A DNA stretch of 64,000 nucleotides, taken from NCBI RefSeq assembly GCF_036226405.1, contig NZ_CP108464.1, positions 4,960,001-5,024,000 of the forward strand. Direction: 5' to 3'. This DNA comes from Streptomyces sp. NBC_01260 (lineage in GTDB: Bacteria > Actinomycetota > Actinomycetes > Streptomycetales > Streptomycetaceae). This document shows, piece by piece, positions 23,646 through 32,875 of this stretch; within the stretch, counting starts at the first letter, position 1, and every line of letters begins with the position of its first letter. The notes beneath the pieces are model-generated. The model saw only the letters and a list, made by a program, of their open reading frames with translations. It did not search any database and was not told the origin of the DNA. The position numbers and the translations under genes are program-made.

Positions 23646-24157
23646 GCGGCCTGCTCGCGTACGTCCACCACCGTGCCGCCCGCGTGCCTGATCAGCGTCC
23701 CGGGGTCGAGCGGGAAGACCGTGTACGGGGTACCGGCCGCCGCCCAGACCACCTCGTGGGCGAGCAGCCCGCGGTCGGCGAGCACCCGGGTCCTGGTGCG
23801 GTGCCCGAAGGGCGGCACCCCGCCGATCGCGTAACCGGTGGCCTCCCGGACCACATCCGCTCCGGGCCGCCGGACCTTCGCCGCGCCCAACTCCTGCCGT
23901 ACGCGTTCCACATCGACCCGCGAGGAGCCGTCCATCAGGACCAGGACCGGTACCCCGTCGGCCTCGAAGATCAGCGACTTGACGATCTCGCTGAGCGCGC
24001 AGCCCACGGCGGCCGCCGCCTCGGCGGCGGTCCGGGTGGCTTCCGGGAAGCGGCGGATCTCGACGTCCAGGCCCAGCTCGCGCAGGGCCTCGGCGAATCG
24101 GGGGTGGGCGGCGGCGCCGTCGCTGCCTGCCGGGGCGTTGGTGTCGGAAGTGCTCAT
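23642..24157 (-). CDS. YbaK/ProX-type aminoacyl-tRNA deacylase
   Basis: 171-aa single-domain protein of the YbaK/EbsC fold, related to the editing domain of prolyl-tRNA synthetase; members hydrolyse mischarged Cys-tRNAPro or Ala-tRNAPro. Seen: TAAEAAAAVGCALSEIVKSLIFEADG with the conserved Lys, LVLMDGSSRVD, and the GYAIGGVPPFGH glycine loop. ATG 24157 is preferred over GTG 24166. First gene of a two-gene unit with the EamA transporter. Confidence 0.9.
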   Translation of the reverse strand: MSTSDTNAPAGSDGAAAHPRFAEALRELGLDVEIRRFPEATRTAAEAAAAVGCALSEIVKSLIFEADGVPVLVLMDGSSRVDVERVRQELGAAKVRRPGADVVREATGYAIGGVPPFGHRTRTRVLADRGLLAHEVVWAAAGTPYTVFPLDPGTLIRHAGGTVVDVREQAA

Positions 24158-24235
24158 GCCCCGCACGCTATCGGCCGTGGTCAGGGGCGGGCGAGCCGGA
24201 TTCCCGGGCCGGGCGGACAGGCGTGCGAGCCGCCG

Positions 24236-25888
24236 TCACGGCCCCGCGAGCAGGACCTCCGCGACGACCGGGCCGGCCGCGTCCCCGCCGTGGCCGCCGG
24301 ACTGGACGAGGGCCGCTGCCGCCAGGTCGTTGCTGAAACCGGTGAACCAGCTGTCGGACGTGGCGTGACCGCCGATCTCCGCCGAACCCGTCTTGGCGCC
24401 CTTGTCGCCGCCCACGCGCGCCATGGCCTGGGTGGCGGTGCCCTCCGGGGCCGTGGCGGTGTAGTGCAGCATCTCCTTCAGCTGCGCCGAGACCCCGCCC
24501 GGCAGCGGGTTCGCGGTGGCGAAGACCCGGTTGTCCAGGCTCTGCGCAACGATGTACGGCTGCCGGAAACGTCCGTTGACGGCGGTGGCGGTGACCGACG
24601 CCATGTTCAGCGGGTTCATCTGGACCTTGCCCTGGCCGATGTACGAGGCCGCCGTCTCCGCGCCTTCCGAGGCGGGCACCTTGCCGTCGACCGTGGCGAT
24701 GCCGGTCCGCCAGACCTGGCCGATCCCGAAGTACTGCCCGGCTTCGTCCCGGAGCGCCGTGTCCCGCTTGCCGGCGCCGAGCGGCAGCACCGGCTTGATG
24801 AACGCGGTGTTGCAGGACCGGGCGAAGGCGGTCTTCAGGGTGGGATGCGGCATCGAGAACTCGTCCAGGTTGTGGAAGGTCACGCCCTCCCAGGGCACCG
24901 TGGACGGGCACTCGACCGCTGAGTTCGCGTTGCCGAGGCCGTTCTGGATGATCATCGCGGCGGTGATGATCTTCATCGTCGAGCCGGGGGCCACCGCTCC
25001 GCTCCGGGCCGGTTCGAAGCCGCTCGCCGGGTTGTTGGCGATGGCCCGGATCGCGCCGGTCGACGGCTCGACGGCCGTTACGGACGTCTTGTCGAACTTC
25101 TTCACCGCCCGCTCGGCCGCCGCCTGGACCTTCGCGTCCAGCGTGGTCGGGACCCTGCCCGGCTTCCCCTTCGCCAGGGTCAGCAGCGTCTTGTCGATGC
25201 CGTCCGCGTTCGCGCTGTTGATCCAGGTCTCGATACCGGTGGAGCCGCCGGCCTTCTCGCCGTACTTCTTGCGCAGTTCGTCCAGGATGCCGCCCAGCGA
25301 GGGGTACTTCTCCTTGCTGAGTACCTGGCCGTTGCGGTCGACCGCCTCGATCGACGCGGTCGACGCCTCGCCCGTCTCCAGCGTTTCGCCGGCCCGCAGT
25401 TCCGGGTGGACGACGGCGGGTTTCCAGTCGACGAGCGCGTGGCCGGTGGTCAGGCCGCGCACCACGGTCAGGTCGGATTCGTACGACCAGGCCTTGGTCT
25501 TCCCCTTGTACGAGACGGTTGCCCTGACCGTGTACGGGACCTTCGAGCCGGTCGCCGTGCCGGGGGTGATCACGGCCTTGGTGACATGAGCCGACTCGCT
25601 GTACTGCGTCAGGAGTGACTCGGCGTCCGCCTCGTTGTTGGTGAGCCGGGACGCGCCGGCCGCGTCACCCTTCGCCCACGCCGCGAGGAACTTCTTCGAC
25701 GTCTCGGCTGTCTCCTGCTCGGTGACCGGGCCGGTCCTCACCTCTTCCGAGGCGGCCGTGATGTCCTTGCCGCCCCCGACGCCACTGTCCCCGAGCCCGT
25801 CCAGGACGTTGTACGCCCCGTAGCCCACCCCACCGACCACGACCGCGAACACCCCGCCGATCACGGCCACCTTCGTTCCACTGCGCAT
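24236..25888 (-). CDS. Penicillin-binding protein with MecA_N (NTF2-like) domain
   Basis: 550-aa membrane-anchored transpeptidase. N-terminal TM anchor (about 8-27), NTF2-like MecA_N domain (about 55-170), dimerisation-type linker, then the transpeptidase domain with all three motifs: SxxK in PGSTMKIIT (near 301), SxN as SCN (near 358) and KTG in AKTGSAEIGG (near 496). Acts outside the membrane in peptidoglycan cross-linking; actinomycetes have several such class B enzymes of unsettled role, including low-affinity ones. Monocistronic by appearance, with a terminator of the preceding gene just upstream. Confidence 0.92.
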   Translation of the reverse strand: MRSGTKVAVIGGVFAVVVGGVGYGAYNVLDGLGDSGVGGGKDITAASEEVRTGPVTEQETAETSKKFLAAWAKGDAAGASRLTNNEADAESLLTQYSESAHVTKAVITPGTATGSKVPYTVRATVSYKGKTKAWSYESDLTVVRGLTTGHALVDWKPAVVHPELRAGETLETGEASTASIEAVDRNGQVLSKEKYPSLGGILDELRKKYGEKAGGSTGIETWINSANADGIDKTLLTLAKGKPGRVPTTLDAKVQAAAERAVKKFDKTSVTAVEPSTGAIRAIANNPASGFEPARSGAVAPGSTMKIITAAMIIQNGLGNANSAVECPSTVPWEGVTFHNLDEFSMPHPTLKTAFARSCNTAFIKPVLPLGAGKRDTALRDEAGQYFGIGQVWRTGIATVDGKVPASEGAETAASYIGQGKVQMNPLNMASVTATAVNGRFRQPYIVAQSLDNRVFATANPLPGGVSAQLKEMLHYTATAPEGTATQAMARVGGDKGAKTGSAEIGGHATSDSWFTGFSNDLAAAALVQSGGHGGDAAGPVVAEVLLAGP

Positions 25889-25910
25889 GTGCGCGGTCCC
25901 CCTCCCCAGG

Positions 25911-25940
25911 AAGCCCCCTTGAACACGTTCAAGGGGGCTT
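25911..25940. terminator. Rho-independent terminator after the mannosyltransferase gene
   Basis: Perfect 14-bp stem (AAGCCCCCTTGAAC and complement) with a 2-nt loop, in the gap between the minus-strand mannosyltransferase and penicillin-binding protein genes. Confidence 0.8.
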
Positions 25941-26021
25941 TTCCGGGCACCTTACGGGACTGCCGTGACAGCGGAGCCGGTTGTTATCGGAATGCGACCC
26001 GTTGCGGCATGAACGGAACGG

Positions 26022-27800
26022 TCAAATCCAGGTATCCAGCCACATGCGATCGCGCCAGGAGTTCTCCGGAATGGGGGTTCCTGTGTACAACGGCCAGAAA
26101 TAGATGAAATTCCAGACGATCAGCAGGACCAGTACGCCTGCCACGACCGCCCCCAGTGTCCGGCGCCGTTCGCCCGAGGGATCACTGGTCGGCAGGCCCA
26201 ATTCGTGTTTTGTCCCGGTACCCGCCGCCGGCCCCAGCATCGCGCCGATCATCATCGCCACCGCGAGGCACAGGAACGGCACGAACACGACCGCGTAGAA
26301 AAGGAAGATGGTGCGTTCCTGGTACAGGAACCACGGCACCCAGCCCGCGGCCACCCCGCAGGCGATCGCGCCCGCCCGCCAGTCGCGGCGGAAGAGCCAG
26401 CGCCACAGCACGTACAGCAGCGCGAAGCACGAGGCCCACCACAGCAGCGGCGTGCCGATGGCCAGCACCTCGCGGGCGCACTTGCCGGTCTCCGACGCGG
26501 CGCAGCCGTTCTGCTCCTCGTAGAAGTACGAGACCGGCCGGCCCAGCACGATCCAGCTCCACGGATTGGACTGGTAGGTGTGACCGGACGTCAGGTTCAC
26601 ATGGAATTCGTAGACCTGGTACTCGTAGTGCCACAGGCTGCGCAGCCAGTCCGGCAGCCAGGTCCAGCTGCCGCCCTTGCCGTCGGTCGCCGCCCAGTCC
26701 CGGTAGTAGCCGTGCCGGGTGGGGGAGTTGTGGACGATCCAGCCGGTCCACGAGGCGACGTAGGTGAGGATCGCGACCGGCACCGTGGAGACGAACGCCG
26801 GGACCAGGTCCCGCTTCAGCACCGTCACGTACGGCCGCACCGCACCCGCCGTACGCCTCGCGCCCACGTCCCACAGGACCGTCATCAGGCCGAACGCGAC
26901 CATGATGTACAGCCCGTTCCACTTGGTGGCGAAGGCCAGGCCGAGCATGAGTCCGGCCGCGATCCGCCACGGCCGCCAGCCGAGCCGCAGCCGCTCGGCG
27001 ACCCCGGCGTCCGGCCGCAGCACCCCGTCCGCGTCGACCGGCAGCGCGGCCGCGAGCCGGCGCCGCGCCCAGTCCCGGTCGATCAGCAGACAGCCGAACG
27101 AGGCCAGCACGAAGAACATCAGCACCAGGTCGAGCAGCGCGGTGCGGCTCATCACGAAGTGCAGCCCGTCCACCGCGAGCAGCGCGCCCGCCAGGCAGCC
27201 CAGGAACGTCGAGCGGAAGAGCCTGCGGCCGATCCGGCACAGCATCAGCACCGACAGCGTGCCGAGCACCGCGACCATGAACCGCCAGCCGAACGGGGTG
27301 AAGCCGAAGATCTGCTCACCGATCCCGATGATCCACTTGCCGACCGGCGGGTGCACCACGTAGCCGGGATCGACCGGGATGGTCACCTTGGACGGGTCGC
27401 TGAGGATCAGCTTGTCGATGTCCTTGGGCCAGGCCCCCTCGTAGCCCTGGTTGATCAGCGCCCAGGAGTCCTTGGCGTAGTACGTCTCGTCGAATATCAC
27501 CGCGTGCGGGCTGCCCAGGTTCCAGAACCGCAGCACCCCGGCGACCAGTGCCACCAGCAGCGGGCCGCCCCAGGCCGACCAGCGCAGCAGCCGGTCCGCG
27601 AGCACCGGGGGCACTCCGAGCACCGCCCACAGCCGGCTCCCGGGGCGGGTGTACGGCGGCACCAGCCGTTCCCGCAGCCCGATCCCGGGCCGCGGTGAAT
27701 GGCCGAAGCGGCGCAGCCGCTGCTGCCAGGAAGTCGGCTCCGGGCCGTACTGATCCCCGGCGTCTTGGCCCTGCCGGGCATCGGGCGCTGTACTCGTCAC
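26022..27800 (-). CDS. pmt: Dolichyl/polyprenyl-phosphate-mannose protein O-mannosyltransferase
   Basis: 592-aa polytopic membrane enzyme of the PMT/GT39 family that transfers mannose from polyprenyl-phosphate-mannose to secreted proteins. The catalytic Asp-Glu pair in the first external loop is in VIFDETYYAKD. Ten or so helices follow; WKYEY-like HYEYQVYEFH and PWSWIVLGRPVSYFYE belong to the C-terminal 4TMC domain. GTG 27800 is chosen (VTSTAPDARQ); longer frames would overlap rsmI. Divergent from rsmI with 62 nt between starts, a conserved Streptomyces arrangement. In S. coelicolor Pmt is needed for phage phiC31 infection. Confidence 0.93.
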   Translation of the reverse strand: MTSTAPDARQGQDAGDQYGPEPTSWQQRLRRFGHSPRPGIGLRERLVPPYTRPGSRLWAVLGVPPVLADRLLRWSAWGGPLLVALVAGVLRFWNLGSPHAVIFDETYYAKDSWALINQGYEGAWPKDIDKLILSDPSKVTIPVDPGYVVHPPVGKWIIGIGEQIFGFTPFGWRFMVAVLGTLSVLMLCRIGRRLFRSTFLGCLAGALLAVDGLHFVMSRTALLDLVLMFFVLASFGCLLIDRDWARRRLAAALPVDADGVLRPDAGVAERLRLGWRPWRIAAGLMLGLAFATKWNGLYIMVAFGLMTVLWDVGARRTAGAVRPYVTVLKRDLVPAFVSTVPVAILTYVASWTGWIVHNSPTRHGYYRDWAATDGKGGSWTWLPDWLRSLWHYEYQVYEFHVNLTSGHTYQSNPWSWIVLGRPVSYFYEEQNGCAASETGKCAREVLAIGTPLLWWASCFALLYVLWRWLFRRDWRAGAIACGVAAGWVPWFLYQERTIFLFYAVVFVPFLCLAVAMMIGAMLGPAAGTGTKHELGLPTSDPSGERRRTLGAVVAGVLVLLIVWNFIYFWPLYTGTPIPENSWRDRMWLDTWI

Positions 27801-27862
27801 CGCGCCATCGTAGGGAACGCATCTGTGCGAGCGGCGCCGCCCGTGCTGGGAGGATGGACGTT

Positions 27863-28750
27863 GTGACGGAGACGACTGGAACGCTGGTACTCGCAGGGAC
27901 CCCCATCGGCGATGTGGCGGACGCCCCGCCACGCCTCGCCACCGAACTGGAGACGGCGGACGTCGTCGCCGCCGAGGACACCCGCCGGCTGCGCCGGCTG
28001 ACCCAGGCGCTGGGCATCCACACCACGGGGCGTGTCGTGTCCTATTTCGAGGGCAACGAGTCCGCCCGTACGCCGGAACTCGTCGAGGCGCTGACCGGCG
28101 GCGCCCGGGTGCTGCTGGTCACGGACGCCGGAATGCCGTCCGTCTCCGACCCCGGCTACCGGCTCGTCGCCGCCGCCGTGGAGCAGGGCATCAAGGTCAC
28201 CGCGGTGCCCGGCCCGTCGGCCGTGCTCACCGCGCTCGCCCTGTCCGGGCTGCCGGTGGACCGGTTCTGCTTCGAGGGCTTCCTGCCGCGCAAGGGCGGC
28301 GAACGCCTCGGTAAGCTGCGCGAGGTCGCCGACGAGCGCCGCACCATGGTCTTCTTCGAGGCCCCGCACCGCCTCGACGACACCCTGGCCGCGATGGCCG
28401 AGGTGTTCGGCGCCGACCGGCGCGCCGCCGTGTGCCGGGAGCTGACCAAGACGTACGAGGAAGTGAAGCGCGGTCCGCTGGGCGAACTCGCCGCCTGGGC
28501 AGCGAGCGGCGTACGCGGTGAGATCACCGTCGTCGTCGAGGGCGCGGCCGACTCCGGAGCCGAGGAACTGGACGCCGGGGAGCTGGTGCGCAGGGTGCAG
28601 GTGCGCGAGGAGGCGGGGGAGCGGCGCAAGGAGGCGATCGCCGCCGTCGCCGCGGCGGCCGGGCTGCCCAAACGCGACGTGTTCGACGCGGTAGTGGCAG
28701 CAAAGAATGCGGCTCGGACCGGCCCGTCGGAGGGCAAAGGACTATCGTGA
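27863..28750 (+). CDS. rsmI: 16S rRNA (cytidine(1402)-2'-O)-methyltransferase
   Basis: 295-aa tetrapyrrole-methylase fold enzyme that methylates C1402 of 16S rRNA with S-adenosylmethionine. Conserved segments: LVLAGTPIGD, AAEDTRRLRRL, VTDAGMPSVSDPG, VPGPSAVLTALALSGL and RELTKTYEEV. GTG 27863 has GGGAGG 9 nt upstream; an ATG at 27854 touches that RBS and is less likely. Confidence 0.95.
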   Translation: MTETTGTLVLAGTPIGDVADAPPRLATELETADVVAAEDTRRLRRLTQALGIHTTGRVVSYFEGNESARTPELVEALTGGARVLLVTDAGMPSVSDPGYRLVAAAVEQGIKVTAVPGPSAVLTALALSGLPVDRFCFEGFLPRKGGERLGKLREVADERRTMVFFEAPHRLDDTLAAMAEVFGADRRAAVCRELTKTYEEVKRGPLGELAAWAASGVRGEITVVVEGAADSGAEELDAGELVRRVQVREEAGERRKEAIAAVAAAAGLPKRDVFDAVVAAKNAARTGPSEGKGLS

Positions 28751-28883
28751 AAAGCAAAGCGACAGCCGCGTACCGGCCCCTTTTGCCACGAGAAGGCCAA
28801 GACCGCTCCAACACTCGACAGGGCCCGGTGCGCTTCCGCCGGTAAAGGCGTCCACTGGATAACAGGACGCATTCTCCGGAGTG

Positions 28884-28900
28884 CTTGTCCGGCGGACAAG
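28884..28900. promoter_or_regulatory. Inverted repeat at the RBS of the zinc-ribbon gene
   Basis: CTTGTCC-GGC-GGACAAG, a perfect 7-bp inverted repeat whose right arm touches the AGGAG ribosome binding site. It could hide the RBS in the mRNA or act as an operator. A weaker GCGTCC/GGACGC pair lies just upstream. Confidence 0.45.
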
Positions 28901-28910
28901 AGGAGCAGGC

Positions 28911-29285
28911 ATGAGTGAGATCGCAGCAACCACCGTGCACGAGGCATATGCCTTCGCCTGCATGAGGTGCGGACACGGCTGGGAACAGGCCTACGAAATA
29001 GAGCACCACGTCGACGCGTCCAACAACGCTTTCGTGGTCTACAAGGCGGACGGCGAACGAGTGCCCTCCCCCCTTTCCACGCCCACCTGCACCAACTGCG
29101 GCGGGCACGTCGTGCGGATCATGCGGGCCGGCCGGGTCTCCACCGTTCAGCAGCTGCTGCAGAACCGCCGGCCCTCCGACGACGCCCGCGAACGGAAGGC
29201 CGAGGCGGTGGCCGCCACCGCGGCCCCCGCGGCCGAGCACCACTGGCACCTCGCCGACCTGCTGCATCCCTTCCACCGCAAGTGA
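28911..29285 (+). CDS. Small zinc-ribbon protein of unknown function
   Basis: 124 aa. Two CxxC pairs, CMRCGHGW near residue 18 and CTNCGG near 63, form a likely four-Cys zinc site. The C-terminus is Ala/Arg-rich and ends with a His-rich tail (EHHWHLADLLHPFHRK). Strong RBS AGGAG before the ATG. It looks like a conserved actinomycete hypothetical protein, in sequence between rsmI and tatD. Function cannot be assigned. Confidence 0.8.
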   Translation: MSEIAATTVHEAYAFACMRCGHGWEQAYEIEHHVDASNNAFVVYKADGERVPSPLSTPTCTNCGGHVVRIMRAGRVSTVQQLLQNRRPSDDARERKAEAVAATAAPAAEHHWHLADLLHPFHRK

Positions 29286-29318
29286 GGTCAGGGCCACGGT
29301 CCTCGTACGATCGTGGCC

Positions 29319-30215
29319 ATGAGCCGTACCGAACCCCCGCCGCTGCCCGAACCCCTCCGGGTACCGGTCGCCGATTCGCACACCCACCTGGACATGCAGG
29401 ACGGCACCGTGGAGGAGGGCCTCGCCAGGGCCGCCGCGGTGAACGTGACCACCGTGATCCAGGTGGGATGCGACGTGAAGGGCTCGCACTGGGCCGCCGA
29501 GACCGCCGCCGCCCACGCGAGCGTGCACGCGGCGGTGGCCCTGCACCCCAACGAGGCGCCGCGGATCGTGCACGGGGACCAGGGGGGCACCTCCCAGCCC
29601 CCCGGGGCTGGGGGAGGCCGGTCGCGGCAGGGGGCGCGCGAGGCGGGCGGCAGGGGCGCCCTGGAGGAAGCCCTCGCCGAGATCGACGCACTGGCCGCGC
29701 TGGACCACGTACGGGGCGTCGGGGAGACCGGACTCGACTACTACCGGACCGGCCCCGAGGGCATGGCCGCCCAGGAGGAGTCCTTCCGGGCCCATATCGA
29801 GATCGCCAAGCGGCACGGCAAGGCGCTCGTCATCCACGATCGCGAGGCGCACGCCGATGTGCTGCGCGTCCTGGCCGACGCGGGCGCCCCCGAGCGGACC
29901 GTGTTCCACTGCTACTCCGGCGACGCGGACATGGCCCGGATCTGCGCGGACGCCGGGTACTTCATGTCCTTCGCGGGCAACATGACGTTCAAGAACGCCC
30001 AGCCGCTGCGCGACGCACTGGCCGTCGCGCCCACCGAACTGGTCCTGGTCGAGACGGACGCACCGTTCCTGACCCCCGCCCCGTACCGCGGACGGCCTAA
30101 CGCGCCGTACCTGATTCCGGTCACGCTGCGCGCCATGGCGGCGGTGAAGGGCATCGACGAGGACACCCTGGCTTCGGCGATCGCCGACAACACGGCTCGC
30201 GCGTTCGACTACTGA
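29319..30215 (+). CDS. tatD: TatD family metal-dependent hydrolase
   Basis: 298-aa TIM-barrel nuclease/hydrolase (TatD DNases process 3' ends and damaged DNA). Metal ligands: DSHTHLD near the N-terminus, Glu in GVGETGLDYY, His in VIHDREAHAD, HCYSGD, and ETDAPFLTP. Between NEAPRI and ALEEALAEIDAL there is a foreign Gly/Pro/Arg-rich stretch (about residues 86-110) encoded by a hairpin element, which keeps the frame. Start at ATG 29319; GTG 29313 is two codons earlier. No clear RBS. Confidence 0.9.
   Translation: MSRTEPPPLPEPLRVPVADSHTHLDMQDGTVEEGLARAAAVNVTTVIQVGCDVKGSHWAAETAAAHASVHAAVALHPNEAPRIVHGDQGGTSQPPGAGGGRSRQGAREAGGRGALEEALAEIDALAALDHVRGVGETGLDYYRTGPEGMAAQEESFRAHIEIAKRHGKALVIHDREAHADVLRVLADAGAPERTVFHCYSGDADMARICADAGYFMSFAGNMTFKNAQPLRDALAVAPTELVLVETDAPFLTPAPYRGRPNAPYLIPVTLRAMAAVKGIDEDTLASAIADNTARAFDY
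29590..29617. repeat. REP-like hairpin inserted in tatD
   Basis: Arms CCTCCCAGCCCC and GGGGCTGGGGGAGG around a 2-4 nt loop with a single bulged G. This CCTCCCAGC.../GCTGGGGGAGG palindrome resembles a dispersed palindrome I recall from Streptomyces genomes. It sits in coding sequence without breaking the frame. Confidence 0.65.
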
Positions 30216-30335
30216 TCCGGTTGTCCCACGACTGTCGCGACGGTGGGTAGTCGCGCCGCTTTGGAGAGTCACCACCGCTCCGCTGTCGTCCGGGCGCCAA
30301 GAGTGAGCCGGCCGGTACGGATCTTCTGGAGCGTC

Positions 30336-30960
30336 GTGAGCAATTCGCAGGGCAGTCACCGCGCGGTACGGGGCAGGGGGCGGGCGGCGGACGCGGCGGC
30401 GCGCGGCCCCGCCACCGTCGTCGTTCCGGGCCCCTCGCCCGTACCGCGGCCCGTGCCGCCGCACGAGGAGCCGACACTTCCGGCGTGGCCACCGCACGCA
30501 CCGACCGCCGTCGACCTGCCGAGGCCACCGCGCCCGCCCACCGCCGTCGGCCCGCCGCGCCCCGGCGCCGGGGCGGCCGCACCGGCGCGCGACTCCCGTA
30601 CGGGCCCCGCGCAGGCCGCCATGGCCGCCGCCCTCACCGTCGCGTCCGGCGCCGTGCCCGCTGCCGGTGGTGGCCGGGCCGGTGCGCGGCGGGCGGGGCG
30701 GCGGCGCAGGGTGTCCGGCCGCCCCGAGAACCTGCGCCGCCTGGTGCCGCAGGCGCTCGTCGTCGCGTTCCTGGCGGGCGGCACCTGCGCGTTCATCGCC
30801 GACGACAAGGCGGTGACGCTGGACATCGACGGGGAGCCGCACCCTGCACACCTTCGCGGACGACGTCGGTGAGCTCCTCGCCGACGAGGGCATCGCCGTG
30901 GACGGGCACCGGACGGTCTCCCCGGTCCCCGCCACCGCTCTCCCCGGCCCTGGCCGCGCA
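30336..30960 (+). pseudogene. rpfB: Remnant of resuscitation-promoting factor rpfB
   Basis: Lies in the conserved rpfB position between tatD and rsmA. From GTG 30336 the frame gives a low-complexity basic N-terminus, then a recognisable RpfB anchor, RRLVPQALVVAFLAGGTCAF, and ADDKAVTLDIDGEP of the first DUF348 repeat. At about 30840 the frame breaks (TGA at 30870-30872), while the +1 frame continues the same domain as TLHTFADDVGELLADEGIAV. After about 30 more codons homology ends at the rsmA promoter: the other DUF348 repeats, the G5 domain and the Rpf catalytic domain (some 250-300 residues) are missing. So both a frameshift (fits loss of 2 nt) and a large deletion. Confidence 0.75.
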
Positions 30961-31009
30961 GGCGGCGGGGGCGAGATCCGGGGCCGCCCGGCGGCCGTAG
31001 GCTTGACGG

Positions 31010-31936
31010 GTGAGCACCACAGAGCCCGACGCCCTCCTGGGCCCCGCAGACATCCGCGAGCTGGCCGCGACGCTGGGCGTACGCCCCACCAAGCAGCGCG
31101 GCCAGAACTTCGTCATCGACGCCAACACGGTCCGGCGGATCGTGCGGACCGCGGAAGTCCGCCCGGACGACGTGGTGGTCGAGGTCGGCCCCGGTCTGGG
31201 TTCGCTGACCCTGGCGCTCCTGGAGGCGGCCGACCGGGTCGTCGCCGTCGAGATCGACGACGTGCTCGCCGGCGCCCTGCCGGCCACGGTCGCCGCCCGG
31301 ATGCCGGAGCGCGCGGACCGGTTCACTCTCGTCCACTCGGACGCGATGCAGGTACGGGAACTGCCGGGCCCGCCGCCGACCGCACTGGTCGCCAACCTTC
31401 CGTACAACGTCGCCGTGCCCGTGCTCCTCACCATGCTCGACCGCTTCCCGACCATCGAGCGGACCCTGGTCATGGTCCAGGCCGAGGTCGCCGACCGGCT
31501 GGCCGCGCGGCCGGGCAACAAGGTCTACGGCGTGCCGTCGGTGAAGGCCAACTGGTACACGGACGTCAAGCGCGCCGGCTCCATCGGCCGCAAGGTCTTC
31601 TGGCCCGCCCCGAACGTCGACTCGGGACTGGTGTCCCTGGTGCGCCGGGCCGAGCCGGTCGCGACCACGGCGAGCAAGGCCGAGGTCTTCGCGGTCGTCG
31701 ACGCCGCCTTCGCCCAGCGCCGCAAGACCCTGCGCGCGGCCCTGTCCGGCTGGGCGGGCTCCGCGCCCGCAGCCGAAGCCGCCCTGGTCGCGGCCGGGAT
31801 CTCGCCGCAGGCCCGCGGCGAGGCACTGACCGTCGAGGAGTTCGCCGCCATCGCCGAGAACAAGCCCGCGCTGCCCGAAAGCGACAGCGCCGGAAGCGAC
31901 AGTGCCGGGAGCGACAGCGCCGGGAGTGCCGAGTGA
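31010..31936 (+). CDS. rsmA: 16S rRNA dimethyladenosine transferase
   Basis: 308-aa KsgA family enzyme that dimethylates A1518 and A1519 of 16S rRNA. Motifs: [13 protein letters not shown] site [16 protein letters not shown], catalytic NLPYN (in [14 protein letters not shown]), and the C-terminal [15 protein letters not shown] 31010. The C-terminus ends in three tandem 15-nt units coding SDSAG, beyond the conserved fold. The stop overlaps ispE by GTGA. Confidence 0.95.
   Translation: MSTTEPDALLGPADIRELAATLGVRPTKQRGQNFVIDANTVRRIVRTAEVRPDDVVVEVGPGLGSLTLALLEAADRVVAVEIDDVLAGALPATVAARMPERADRFTLVHSDAMQVRELPGPPPTALVANLPYNVAVPVLLTMLDRFPTIERTLVMVQAEVADRLAARPGNKVYGVPSVKANWYTDVKRAGSIGRKVFWPAPNVDSGLVSLVRRAEPVATTASKAEVFAVVDAAFAQRRKTLRAALSGWAGSAPAAEAALVAAGISPQARGEALTVEEFAAIAENKPALPESDSAGSDSAGSDSAGSAE
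31880..31924 (+). repeat. Three 15-nt tandem units at the rsmA 3' end
   Basis: AGCGACAGCGCCGGA and two near-identical copies code SDSAG three times just before the stop. In-frame microsatellite-like growth at a disordered tail. Confidence 0.75.
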
Positions 31937-32826
31937 GCGTCACCGTCCGGGTACCGGCCAAGGTCAACGTCCAGCTCGCGGTCGGCGCCGCGCGCCCCGA
32001 CGGCTTCCACGGCCTGGCCAACGTCTTCCTCGCCGTCGGCCTCTACGACGAGGTCACCGTCACCCCGGCCGACGAGCTGCGCATCACCTGCTCCGGGCCG
32101 GACGCCGCCCAGGTCCCGCTGGACGCCACCAACCTCGCCGCCCGCGCCGCCATCGCCCTGGCCGGGCGGCACGGCATCGACCCCCGGGTGCACATCCACA
32201 TCGCCAAGGACATCCCGGTCGCGGGCGGTATGGCGGGCGGCAGCGCCGACGGGGCCGGTGCCCTGCTGGCCTGCGACGCGCTCTGGTCCACCGGCGCCAC
32301 CCGGGACGAGCTCCTGGCCATCTGCGCGGAGCTGGGCAGCGATGTCCCGTTCAGCCTGGTCGGCGGCGCGGCCCTCGGGGTGGGCCGCGGCGAGCAGCTG
32401 ACCCCGGTCGAGGTCGGCGGCACCTTCCACTGGGTCTTCGCGGTCGCCGACGGCGGCCTCTCCACCCCGGCCGTGTACCGCGAGTTCGACCGGCTCACGG
32501 CGGGAACCCGGGTGCCCGAGCCGGCCGCTTCCGGCGCGCTCCTGGACGCCCTGCGGACCGGTGACACCGCCGCCCTCGCCGCCGCCCTGAGCAACGGCCT
32601 GCAGCCCGCGGCGCTGTCGCTGCGGCCCTCGCTGGCCGACACCCTGGCGGCGGGCACCACCGCGGGCGCGGCGGCCGCGCTGGTCTCCGGCTCCGGGCCG
32701 ACCACGGCGTTCCTGGCCGAGGACGGGGCAGCCGCCCGCAAGGTCGCCGATGCGCTGATGGCCTCGGGGACGTGCCGCGACGTCCGGATCGCCACGTCCC
32801 CGGCGCCGGGCGCCTCGCTCTGCTGA
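31933..32826 (+). CDS. ispE: 4-diphosphocytidyl-2-C-methyl-D-erythritol kinase
   Basis: 297-aa GHMP kinase of the methylerythritol phosphate isoprenoid pathway. N-terminal [25 protein letters not shown]-binding loop [15 protein letters not shown] near residue 98, [11 protein letters not shown] and the C-terminal VSGSGPT motif. GTG start overlaps the rsmA stop by 4 nt. The downstream gene is convergent. Confidence 0.95.
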   Translation: MSVTVRVPAKVNVQLAVGAARPDGFHGLANVFLAVGLYDEVTVTPADELRITCSGPDAAQVPLDATNLAARAAIALAGRHGIDPRVHIHIAKDIPVAGGMAGGSADGAGALLACDALWSTGATRDELLAICAELGSDVPFSLVGGAALGVGRGEQLTPVEVGGTFHWVFAVADGGLSTPAVYREFDRLTAGTRVPEPAASGALLDALRTGDTAALAAALSNGLQPAALSLRPSLADTLAAGTTAGAAAALVSGSGPTTAFLAEDGAAARKVADALMASGTCRDVRIATSPAPGASLC

Positions 32827-32875
32827 CCGGGGCCGCGCGGAGGCCGGCCGGCGGGCCGGCCCCGGCCTGCCGGGC

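Noticed and set aside
30216..30335. ydaO/c-di-AMP riboswitch before rpfB
   Set aside because: That element is known for rpfA, and the required conserved GACRGGAG-like blocks are not seen in these 120 nt.
30898..32826. One long 642-codon frame joining the rpfB remnant and ispE
   Set aside because: A frame that happens to stay open through rsmA in a wrong frame; only the last 297 codons are a real gene.
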